The translations under genes were made by a program, and so were the position numbers. From positions 1 to 59,729 of the forward strand of contig CANKOI010000012.1 of assembly GCA_947484175.1 (NCBI GenBank): a DNA stretch of 59,729 nucleotides, read 5' to 3'. This document shows positions 41,036 to 48,771 of this stretch, piece after piece (position 1 is the stretch's first letter; each line of letters opens with the position of its first letter). Source of the DNA: Deltaproteobacteria bacterium (GTDB lineage Bacteria > Myxococcota_A > UBA796 > SXON01). Below the pieces are notes generated by a model. That model ran no database searches and was not told where the DNA came from. It was given only the letters and a program-made list of their open reading frames with translations.

Positions 41036-43371
41036 TGCGAGCCTCCATCCTGCTTGTTTTACTCGTGTTGCCCGGTTGCGACGGCTGCACCCCCGACGAG
41101 GGCATGCCGGAGCGGATGGAGGTGATTCCCTCCGAGGCGATCGCCCTCTGGGTGGGCAATGGCTCCGGGGTCGGTGGGGTGCGCGTGCCGGCCTTCGCGG
41201 TGAACGAGGTGGGTGCCGCCGTGGTCGGCGGGGAGATCACCTTCGTGTCCACGGGAGTGCTCGCGGCGAGCGTGGCCACGCCCGATGCGTTCGGCTGGGC
41301 GTGGGCGGAGGTGTCGGCCCCGACAGCCGGCGCCTGGGCGGTCGATGCGTCCGGCAGCGCGGGCGCGGCCTCGGGTACCGCTTTTGTGAACACCTTCCCC
41401 GACGTTCGCACCGCCTTTCCCGCGTGGATCACGGCCGGCGCGGGCACACCGCTCGCGCAGGCCGGAGCGGGGATTGCCGTCACGCGGGAGCACGAAGTTT
41501 GGTGGTCTCCGACCTCGGGAGGGCCGCCCGTTCGGGTGGCCGCCCTTTCGGGAGAGGTCGTAGGGCTGAAGTCGGTTCACCTCGATGCCGACGGGGTCTC
41601 CGACCTCGTGGTGTGGAGTGCCGACGAAGCGGTGCTGTTGCGCGGGCGCGGCGAGGGGGGCCTGAGCTACCTCGCCGGGTGGCGCAGCATCGCCGGGCCG
41701 GTGGTCGATGTCGTGGTGCAGCCGCTCGACGACAACACCAGTGTCGATGCCGTCGTACTCCTCGCCGACGCCAACAGCTCCTCGTTGGTGTGGATCGAGA
41801 ACGACGGCGACGGCGTCTTCACGCCCACGGCCGTGCTCGACACCGACTTCGGGGCCTACGCCATCACCGCGGAAGACGCGAACGAAGACGGCATGGCGGA
41901 GGTGTCGATGCTCACGGGCGACGGCCTCCTGCGCCGCTTCCAGCTTCAGGAGGGGGAGTGGCAGGCCGCCTCGAAGGCCGACGCCGACCTCGGCGTTGCC
42001 GAGGGGTCCCACATGCTGGGCAACTTCGATGGCGACGGGGACCTCATCCCCGACATTCTCATCTGGGGCCCCCGGGTAGACGGCGCAGGCCACACCGCAC
42101 AGCTGGTGACCAAGATTCATGAGGTCGAGCTCATCTACGGCCTCACGACCAGCGTCGAGCCGCTGGAAACCCTCGCGCTCGACCTCGCTGATGCCGACGG
42201 CGATGGCCTCGTAGACGTGTTTATGTCCTCGCAGCGGCGCCTCTACCGTGCGGAGTACTCGCGGGCCGTGGGCACCTTCGTACTCGACACGCTGAGCGGC
42301 GTGCCCGACGCCGAGCGCATCGCCGTGGGCGACGTCAGCGGCGATGGCTTTCCCGACGTGATCCTGTCCGGGGTGGCGGCGGTGGCGCTGGTGGGAACGT
42401 CCATTGCCGACGATCCCGACACGACGGAAGACGAGACCGTGTCGTGGAAGATTTCCACCCCGTGGACAGGCCTCTTCGATCTCGGCCTTGTCGGCGACCC
42501 GTGGGTGGGCGACTTCAACGCCGACGGGGTGGTGGACGTCGTGTCGTTCGTCGACACCGCCGGTCCGGCGTTGCAGGCCTTCTACGGTTCGCCGGCCGAC
42601 GGCACGCGCAACGAAACCTTGGCGGCGGCTCGCTCCTTCGCGCTGGAGTTGACCGACATCCCTCTCGATCTCGCGGTGTGCGGCTCGGATGTGTGGGCGC
42701 TCTACGAGAGCACCGAAGGCACCGTGGTGCAGCACCTCGCCGTCGACGGGTTCGGTGGTCTCACGGAAGTGGGCACGACCGTGGTGACCGGCACCCTAGT
42801 CACCTGCGGCAGCTTCGGGAGCGAGGTGGCGGTCGTGTCGGACGGGGCGGGCGCGTTCACCTGGGTCTCGGAGGCGGGCGTGGCGCGCAGCGAGAGCGGC
42901 GAGGTCGCCGGAGACATGGCGGCGATCGACCGCGACGGGGACGGCGTCGACGAGCTCGTTACGTGCGAGGGCGCGTGCAGCGTGGCCGTAGGCGACTTCG
43001 ACGGCGACGGCTTCGGCGACAGCGCATGGAGCGATGGCGCCGACACCACCGTGACGCTCGGGGGCGTAGAGAGCATGCTCGGGTTCGGGGGCTCGGTTTC
43101 GGCGGCCGATGCCGACGGCGACGGCGTGGCTGACATCAACGTGCAGGTCGGTGGGGTGCTCGCCACCTGGCGCGGACTCGGCGGCAAGCCTGGGGTGCCC
43201 TTCGTGAACGGCATCGCGCGTGACACCCGCGGGCGGGGGTTCGTCGGCGACCTCGACGGCAACGGCATTCCCGACACGTTCTGGCTGGGCGACGAGCAAG
43301 ACACCACCGACAGCGTGGACTGGACGGGAACCTTGCTCTACGCCGCCGCCCCCGACCCCGCCGCGGAGTAG
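41035..43371 (+). CDS. FG-GAP/VCBS beta-propeller lipoprotein
   Basis: A 778-residue predicted lipoprotein (MRASILLVLLVLPGCDG, cysteine at 15). Many calcium-binding FG-GAP/VCBS-type loops are present: NFDGDGDLIPDILI, DADGDGLVDVFM, DVSGDGFPDVIL, DFNADGVVDVVSF, DRDGDGVDELV, DFDGDGFGDSAW, DADGDGVADINV and DLDGNGIPDTF. These form an integrin-like propeller. Near the N-terminus an Ig-like segment (VPAFAVNEVGAAVVGGEITF) precedes it. Probably exposed on the cell surface for adhesion or assembly. One-base overlap (TGATG) with the gene before. Confidence 0.87.
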   Translation: MRASILLVLLVLPGCDGCTPDEGMPERMEVIPSEAIALWVGNGSGVGGVRVPAFAVNEVGAAVVGGEITFVSTGVLAASVATPDAFGWAWAEVSAPTAGAWAVDASGSAGAASGTAFVNTFPDVRTAFPAWITAGAGTPLAQAGAGIAVTREHEVWWSPTSGGPPVRVAALSGEVVGLKSVHLDADGVSDLVVWSADEAVLLRGRGEGGLSYLAGWRSIAGPVVDVVVQPLDDNTSVDAVVLLADANSSSLVWIENDGDGVFTPTAVLDTDFGAYAITAEDANEDGMAEVSMLTGDGLLRRFQLQEGEWQAASKADADLGVAEGSHMLGNFDGDGDLIPDILIWGPRVDGAGHTAQLVTKIHEVELIYGLTTSVEPLETLALDLADADGDGLVDVFMSSQRRLYRAEYSRAVGTFVLDTLSGVPDAERIAVGDVSGDGFPDVILSGVAAVALVGTSIADDPDTTEDETVSWKISTPWTGLFDLGLVGDPWVGDFNADGVVDVVSFVDTAGPALQAFYGSPADGTRNETLAAARSFALELTDIPLDLAVCGSDVWALYESTEGTVVQHLAVDGFGGLTEVGTTVVTGTLVTCGSFGSEVAVVSDGAGAFTWVSEAGVARSESGEVAGDMAAIDRDGDGVDELVTCEGACSVAVGDFDGDGFGDSAWSDGADTTVTLGGVESMLGFGGSVSAADADGDGVADINVQVGGVLATWRGLGGKPGVPFVNGIARDTRGRGFVGDLDGNGIPDTFWLGDEQDTTDSVDWTGTLLYAAAPDPAAE

Positions 43372-43376
43372 GCACC

Positions 43377-44342
43377 ATGCGGGTTTTTGTCACCGGTGCC
43401 ACCGGTCAGCTCGGCCGGCCGCTGGTGTCGGCCTTCCTCGCGGCCGGTCATGCGGTGACCGCCCTCGTTCGCTCCGAAGCCGGGGCCGCAGAGGTTCGTG
43501 CGGCGGGCGCGGCGCTCTTGGTCGGACACATCGAGGATGCAGACGCGATCGAGCGAGGCGTGGCCGGAGCCGACCTCGTGGTGCACCTCGCGGGGGGTCT
43601 TCGCGGGCGGGGCCAGGTGGATGCCGATCGGCTCAACCGGGGCGGCACGGAGGAGCTGGCGGCCTCTGCCGAGCGGCACGCCGCACGGTTGCACGGCCTC
43701 GTGTATGCGAGCAGCTGTGCCGTGTACGGCGACCGCAGCGGTCTCTGGCTCGGCGAAGACTACGACCCTGCCCCGCAGACCGACTACGGCAGGAGCAAGG
43801 TGGCGGCGGAGTCGCTCCTCACGGCGGTGGCCGACCGGAGCGGCCTGCGCGTGCATGTGGTCCGAATCGCGGCGGTCTACGGTCCGGGCCTCCGCTTCAT
43901 GCAGGAGGAGAGCATCCGGGCGGGCCGGGCGTGGCTGCCAGGGGAGGGGCGGAACCACGTTCCTGTCGTACACGTCGACGACTGCGCCGCCGCACTCCTG
44001 GCGATCGGCGAACGGGGCTCGCCCGGCATATGGCACGTGAGCGGGCCCTCCACCCCCACGCTAAAGGAGTTCTTCGCGGCAGTGGCCAAGGTCACGGGCG
44101 GCAAGCCGGTGCGGTTCTGGAGCACCTGGATTCCCAGTGTGTTCCAGTTCGGCGCGGCGAGGCAGAACGAGGTGCTGATGAGTCGGCTCGGCCGAAAGCC
44201 TCGCTTCACCACGGACAACCTACGCCTTTTTACGGCGAGTTCGCGGCTCCGGACCGACCGGCTGGAAAAGGAGCTCGCGTTCACCTGGCGGTGGCCGGAC
44301 TACCGCGACGGCGTGGCCGCATCCTGCACCGCTCCACCCTGA
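43377..44342 (+). CDS. NAD(P)-dependent sugar epimerase/dehydratase-like protein
   Basis: A 321-residue extended short-chain dehydrogenase. The N-terminal nucleotide site is VFVTGATGQLGRPL, with VVHLAGG after the fourth strand and the catalytic pair in DYGRSKVAAE (Tyr140, Lys144) following the Ser in YASSCAVYG. The C-terminal substrate domain includes VVHVDDCAAALLAIGE and WHVSGPSTPTLKEFF. Substrate unknown: nucleotide-sugar or steroid-like, by family. Last gene of the operon starting at 35459, 5 bases after the propeller gene. Confidence 0.88.
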   Translation: MRVFVTGATGQLGRPLVSAFLAAGHAVTALVRSEAGAAEVRAAGAALLVGHIEDADAIERGVAGADLVVHLAGGLRGRGQVDADRLNRGGTEELAASAERHAARLHGLVYASSCAVYGDRSGLWLGEDYDPAPQTDYGRSKVAAESLLTAVADRSGLRVHVVRIAAVYGPGLRFMQEESIRAGRAWLPGEGRNHVPVVHVDDCAAALLAIGERGSPGIWHVSGPSTPTLKEFFAAVAKVTGGKPVRFWSTWIPSVFQFGAARQNEVLMSRLGRKPRFTTDNLRLFTASSRLRTDRLEKELAFTWRWPDYRDGVAASCTAPP

Positions 44343-44350
44343 CGGTCTCC

Positions 44351-44380
44351 TTGACGATCGGGGGGGCGCCGGCCTATAGG
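44351..44380 (+). promoter_or_regulatory. Promoter TTGACG-N18-TATAGG
   Basis: TTGACG (44351-44356) and TATAGG (44375-44380) are 18 bases apart, the best sigma-70-type match in the window. The leader of about 13 bases has GGAG before the ATG at 44400. A run of seven G lies in the spacer. Confidence 0.55.
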
Positions 44381-44399
44381 GCAGGGTCGGAGTCGAACC

Positions 44400-45929
44400 A
44401 TGGCCCTCCCCCTCGTCCTCTCGCTGCTGGTTGGCTGCGATCCGCATGACGCCACCATCTCCGGCCGGTTTGCGATGTACTTCGCGCAGGCCACCTCCTC
44501 GAACATCCTTCGGGTGAAGCAGGACTACGCGCCGGTCGAGTGCGACTACGCCCTCTCCGATCCGCTCGACGACAAGCTCGACGACATGGACGAGAAGGAT
44601 CTCCTCGAAGACCTGTTCGTCAAGGAGGAATGCTGGGGCGAACACGTGGCGGCCGAAACACAGTTTCAGGCCGACTACAATCTTCAGCCGATCGACTGTC
44701 GCACGTTTGACAGCGCACCCTACAACAGCAACGGGGTGCGGATCCGCGACACGATCGTTCCCGGGTGGGAAGAGCGGTACGAAGAGTTCTGTTGCGCGGA
44801 GTCGCACGACTCCGACGAGGGAAACGATCCGGACGGCAACATCTTCACCACCGACGATTGCAACGTGCGTCGTGGCCGCTACTCCACCTTCCCCACCGAG
44901 AAGGCCTTCTACCTGCATCAGGGCAACCTCGACAGCTACCGGCAGGAGGCCATCCTCACCGCGGAAGGCGACCTCCAGCTCACCGTTCATGTGAGCACCC
45001 AGTTCGGCGACATGCGCTTCGGCTGGGTGATCGACCCCGACTTCTCCCCCACCGAGTGCGTGGAAGGGGAAGACGGCAAGGCGGTGGAGCAGAGCCTGTT
45101 CACCGACGGCAACTGGATCGACGGCTGGTCGCGAGGCGATCCCGACGGCATGACCGTGTACCACCTCAACGCCGGATCCATCCAAGCCAACCCCAACAAG
45201 GTGGACGACTACTGGTACTTCCACCGTACGTGGTCGGCGGGTGCCGGGTTCTCGCGGTTCGGCGATGAAGACGCGTACATGTTCTCGACCGACTACATCG
45301 ACTACGCAGTCGACGCCGCGGGGAACTACGCGGTCAGCCCCATGTGGGTGGGCACCGACGAAGCCGGGAAGGTGGTGAGCGGCTACGGCACCTACGGCAC
45401 GGAGCAGTATCCTGAGCTGAATTGCGACAAGGACGGCTGCAACACCTACCAGGACTACGACGACTTCTACGAGGCGATGGTCGACAACTTCAACGTGGGC
45501 GGCGAGGACAAGGAAGGAACGAACGTCATTGCCGTCGACCGCGAGCTGGAAGAGCTCGGCGGCCTCTCGTACGACGACTTCCCCTTCCACGTGCGGATGG
45601 AGGACAACTCCTGGCGCATGTCGGAGGAGGAGGCCCTTGCCGGCGAAGGAACGAACGCCGCCGGGTTCGAAGGCTGGGTGAGCTCCAACCCGAACTGGGT
45701 GCGCTTCAACTGGTCGCGCGAAGAGCTCGCGGCTCTTGCCACGGGTGACCTCGACAAGCCGCTGAAGGGCGACTTCCAGCTCTACATGTACAGCTCCGAC
45801 AACACCGGCTCGGTGTGGTTCTACCAGGGCGAGTTCGAAATCACGCACGTCAGCGAAGACGTGTGGGGCTACGAGGAGCTCGACGACATCAAGCGCGAAG
45901 AGGCCGACACGCCGGAGTGCGGCGAGTAG
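44400..45929 (+). CDS. Large acidic lipoprotein of unknown function
   Basis: A 509-residue predicted lipoprotein (MALPLVLSLLVGCDPHD, cysteine at 13, no basic residue). It is very acidic, with Asp/Glu runs (DPLDDKLDDMDEKDLLEDLF) and many aromatic residues. About ten cysteines, several in pairs (EFCCAE, DCNVRR, NCDKDGC), suggest disulfides in the envelope. Acidic turns (YQDYDDFYEAM) may bind metal ions. It has its own promoter and SD sequence and is monocistronic. No domain recognised. Confidence 0.72.
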   Translation: MALPLVLSLLVGCDPHDATISGRFAMYFAQATSSNILRVKQDYAPVECDYALSDPLDDKLDDMDEKDLLEDLFVKEECWGEHVAAETQFQADYNLQPIDCRTFDSAPYNSNGVRIRDTIVPGWEERYEEFCCAESHDSDEGNDPDGNIFTTDDCNVRRGRYSTFPTEKAFYLHQGNLDSYRQEAILTAEGDLQLTVHVSTQFGDMRFGWVIDPDFSPTECVEGEDGKAVEQSLFTDGNWIDGWSRGDPDGMTVYHLNAGSIQANPNKVDDYWYFHRTWSAGAGFSRFGDEDAYMFSTDYIDYAVDAAGNYAVSPMWVGTDEAGKVVSGYGTYGTEQYPELNCDKDGCNTYQDYDDFYEAMVDNFNVGGEDKEGTNVIAVDRELEELGGLSYDDFPFHVRMEDNSWRMSEEEALAGEGTNAAGFEGWVSSNPNWVRFNWSREELAALATGDLDKPLKGDFQLYMYSSDNTGSVWFYQGEFEITHVSEDVWGYEELDDIKREEADTPECGE

Positions 45930-45953
45930 TCCTTCGCGACTTGGTTCCGTCGC

Positions 45954-46493
45954 TCAGCGAATGCGCCGGCTGATGGCCTTGAACAAGGGGCCCTCGGCGC
46001 GCGCCAACCAGCCGAACAGCAACGATTCGCTGGGCATCACGCTGGCTCCGGCCGCGCGGAGGAGCTCGATGCCTTCGCGCCAGTCGTCGTCGCGCCGCGA
46101 GCAGCAGGCGTCGGGCACGACCACCACGCTCCAGCCGCGCTCGCGCAGCCCCCGCCCGGTGTGGGCCACGCAGATGTGGGCCTCCATCCCGCAGAGCACC
46201 ACCGCGCGGCCGGGGTGAAGGCGGCCGTCGAAGCCCGGTTCGTCGGTGGCGGCGAACGCGAGCTTCACGAAGGGATCGGTGGCGCCGAGCTGAGGGAGGG
46301 TCGGTCCGAGCCCTTGGGGGTACTGCTCGGTGAAGGTGATCGGGATGCCCAGCTCGCGGGCGGCGAAGACGAGGTTGTCGGCGGCCCGGACTGTGCGGGC
46401 CAGCTGGGGCTCGGGCATCGCGCCGGCGAGCCGCTCCTGAAGATCGATCACGACGAGCTGGTAGGCGAGGGGGTCGAGGGCCATGGCGCCCAT
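45954..46493 (-). CDS. Isochorismatase-like cysteine hydrolase
   Basis: A 179-residue cytosolic hydrolase of the isochorismatase/nicotinamidase superfamily. The triad is visible: Asp17 (LVVIDLQERL), Lys77 (DPFVKLAFAA) and Cys108 (GMEAHICVAHT). GMEAHICV and YPQGLGPTLPQL match the YcaC/isochorismatase-like branch; substrate cannot be told. Start choice is uncertain between ATG 46493 and ATG 46484. It diverges from the ammonia-lyase operon and could be a partner of it only by position. Confidence 0.87.
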   Translation of the reverse strand: MGAMALDPLAYQLVVIDLQERLAGAMPEPQLARTVRAADNLVFAARELGIPITFTEQYPQGLGPTLPQLGATDPFVKLAFAATDEPGFDGRLHPGRAVVLCGMEAHICVAHTGRGLRERGWSVVVVPDACCSRRDDDWREGIELLRAAGASVMPSESLLFGWLARAEGPLFKAISRRIR

Positions 46494-46534
46494 GTAGCGC
46501 GTCGAGCCGGCGGGCTTCTTGATATGCGCGGGCC

Positions 46535-47272
46535 GTGCGCCGCTCTGCCACCGCCGTTGTCTGGCTCGTCGTGCCGCTGGCGGCGTGCGCCGGTCCGCCC
46601 GATCTCGGGGTGTACACCTCGGGGAAGAACGCGGTGGTGCGGGGGGGCGGAAGCACGCCGCTGAGAGTGTGGTCGCCGCTAGCGGGTACGCTGGAGCGGG
46701 TGCCCACTCCGGGGCCGGCGGGGAGCCGGCTCTTGGGGGAGGCCGGGCCGCTGTGGCAGACCTCACGCGAGCTGCCCGCCGTGGACAAGGGGGGGCCGGT
46801 GCCGGCGGTGTTGGTGGAGCGGGTGGGGTTCCGCTTTCGCGAAATCCTCGGCAGCCGGGCCACCGGCGAGATCGACCCGGTGCGGAGCGCGGGGGTGTCG
46901 GTGCGGAGCGTCGTGAAGGTGCGGCGGGAGCTGGCTCCGCCCGTGTACCTGGCCGTCGCCACGGCGGGGGCGCACGGCATCCCCGGCCCCGGTGGGCGCT
47001 CGGCGGTGAAGGCGCCCGAAGATTGTGAGGCGTCGATCGCGGTGCTGGACCACGACGCGGAGAAGACCCTGTCCACGATGCCCCTGCCGGGAGCAGCCGC
47101 CACGTGCGCCGTTCCCACCCTCACTGCGCCCGTCGACCTCGATGGCGACGGGGTTCTCGACGTATTGGCGCATGGCCAGACCGAACACCGGGGCTTCCGC
47201 GCCTGGTTCGCCGTGCAGAAGGACGGCACGCTGCTGCCCGGCCCCACCTCTTCGTGGACCGAGATCCCGTGA
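46535..47272 (+). CDS. Lipoprotein, first gene of the ammonia-lyase operon
   Basis: A 245-residue lipoprotein from GTG 46535 (VRRSATAVVWLVVPLAACAGP, lipobox LAAC, with two basic residues). The sequence is beta-rich, with one FG-GAP-like calcium loop near the end (DLDGDGVLDVLAHG). It overlaps the next start by 4 bases (GTGA), so it is coupled to the lyase genes. The pairing of a propeller-like surface lipoprotein with cytosolic lyases is unexplained. TATGCG lies six bases before the start codon. Confidence 0.65.
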   Translation: MRRSATAVVWLVVPLAACAGPPDLGVYTSGKNAVVRGGGSTPLRVWSPLAGTLERVPTPGPAGSRLLGEAGPLWQTSRELPAVDKGGPVPAVLVERVGFRFREILGSRATGEIDPVRSAGVSVRSVVKVRRELAPPVYLAVATAGAHGIPGPGGRSAVKAPEDCEASIAVLDHDAEKTLSTMPLPGAAATCAVPTLTAPVDLDGDGVLDVLAHGQTEHRGFRAWFAVQKDGTLLPGPTSSWTEIP

Positions 47273-48771
47273 TCGCGCTCGACGGCCTCTCGCTGAGCCT
47301 CGCCGAGCTCGTGGGCGTTGCCCGCTCGGGCGCCACGCCCACGCTGGCGCCCTCCGCTCGGGTGGCCATGGCTCGCAGCCACGCCTGGGTGCAGGACACC
47401 CAGAGCGGCACGGCAGCGATCTACGGCATCAACACCGGCTTCGGCTCCCTTGCGCGCGTGCGCATCGATCCCGCCGACACGAGCCTCCTCTCCCGCAACC
47501 TCATTCGCAGCCACGCAGCCGGCGTGGGCGACGCCTGCCCCCCCGACGTCGTGCGCGCGATGATGCTCTTGCGGGCGAACGCGCTCGCGCGCGGTGCCTC
47601 CGGGTGTCGGCCGCTCCTCGTGGACACCCTCTGTGCGATGCTGGCGGCCGACGTGGTGCCGCGCATCCCCAAGCAAGGCAGCTGCGGCTCGTCGGGAGAT
47701 CTCGCGCCCCTGTCGCATCTGGCGCTGGTGGTGTTTGGTGAGGGCGGCGAGGTGCTGGCACCCACAGGCACGATCGGCGGCCTCGAGGCGATGGCTCAGG
47801 CGGGCCTCGCCACCCTCACACCGCAGGCGAAAGACGGGCTCGCGATGACGAACGGGGCCCAGCTCACCACCGCCATCACGGCGCTTGCCCTCCACGATGC
47901 ACTGGTGCTGCTGCGTACGGCAGAGCGTGCCGCAGCGATGAGCATCGAGGCCCTTTTGGGTGTCACGCGGGCCTTCCATCCGGCGGTCCACGCCCTGCGC
48001 CCGCACCCCGGCGCCATCGAGACCGCCGCCGAGCTGCTACGCCACCTGCGGGGCAGCACCTTGGTGGACTCGATGCCCGACAAGGTGCAGGACGCCTACT
48101 CGCTCCGCTGTACGCCGGTCGTGCTGGGCGCCGCGCGCGACGTGCTCCGCTACGGCCAGGCCGTCGTGGAGATCGAGCTGAACAGCGTCACGGACAACCC
48201 CGTGATGCTCATGGACGAGCCGGGTGAGAACCACGCCTTCTCGGCGGGGCTGTTCCACGGCGAGCCCGTGGGCATCGCCGCCGATGCCATGAAGGTGGGC
48301 GTGGCCGAGCTGGCGTCCTTGTCCGAACGCCGCCTCTACCGGCTCACCACCGGGTCGCTCAGCTCCCGGCTGCCCTCCGCGCTTGCCGGCGCCGACCGGC
48401 CCGGCCTCGGGATGCTCGTTCCGCAGACCACCGCCGCGGCGCTCGTGTCCGAAAACAAGGCGTTGGCGTGGCCGATGAGCGTGGACAGCATCCCCACCTG
48501 CGAGGATCAGGAGGACCACGTGGCGATGTCCACGACGGCCGCGTGGCGGTTCTGGGAGGTCGTCCAGAACAGCCGCCGGGTGGTGGCGGTGGAGCTCCTC
48601 TGCGCGTCTCGCGCCCTCCGCTTTCGGCTCCAGGAACGGCCGGGCGTGCGGCTCGGCGAGGGTGCGGAGGAGGTGCTGCCGCTCTTGGAGGGGCTGGCCG
48701 CCGAGAACGAGGTGGCCTCCGACGCCATCGAGGCGATCGCGGCACGGATCGCGCTGGGGCACTTCGCATGA
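47269..48771 (+). CDS. hutH: Histidine ammonia-lyase-like enzyme with Ser-Ser-Gly MIO triad
   Basis: A 500-residue MIO-type lyase that would remove ammonia from histidine to give urocanate. The catalytic Tyr52 loop (IYGINTGFG), His82 (RSHAAGVG), Asn195 (MTNGAQ), Gln274/Tyr277/Arg280 (KVQDAYSLR), Phe329 and Glu415 (DQEDHVAM) follow the histidine-lyase layout; His82 and Glu415 favour histidine over Phe/Tyr. The MIO-forming triad reads Ser141-Ser142-Gly143 (GSCGSSGDLAPL) instead of the usual Ala-Ser-Gly; the middle serine, needed for dehydration, is kept, so a modified MIO is plausible. No hutU, hutI or hutG is present nearby. Start GTG 47269, translationally coupled. Confidence 0.88.
   Translation: MIALDGLSLSLAELVGVARSGATPTLAPSARVAMARSHAWVQDTQSGTAAIYGINTGFGSLARVRIDPADTSLLSRNLIRSHAAGVGDACPPDVVRAMMLLRANALARGASGCRPLLVDTLCAMLAADVVPRIPKQGSCGSSGDLAPLSHLALVVFGEGGEVLAPTGTIGGLEAMAQAGLATLTPQAKDGLAMTNGAQLTTAITALALHDALVLLRTAERAAAMSIEALLGVTRAFHPAVHALRPHPGAIETAAELLRHLRGSTLVDSMPDKVQDAYSLRCTPVVLGAARDVLRYGQAVVEIELNSVTDNPVMLMDEPGENHAFSAGLFHGEPVGIAADAMKVGVAELASLSERRLYRLTTGSLSSRLPSALAGADRPGLGMLVPQTTAAALVSENKALAWPMSVDSIPTCEDQEDHVAMSTTAAWRFWEVVQNSRRVVAVELLCASRALRFRLQERPGVRLGEGAEEVLPLLEGLAAENEVASDAIEAIAARIALGHFA

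Noticed and set aside
45889..48006. A 705-codon minus-strand open frame running across the isochorismatase, lipoprotein and HAL genes
   Set aside because: It is out of frame with the isochorismatase gene and antisense to the hutH-like gene, both of which show clear motifs.
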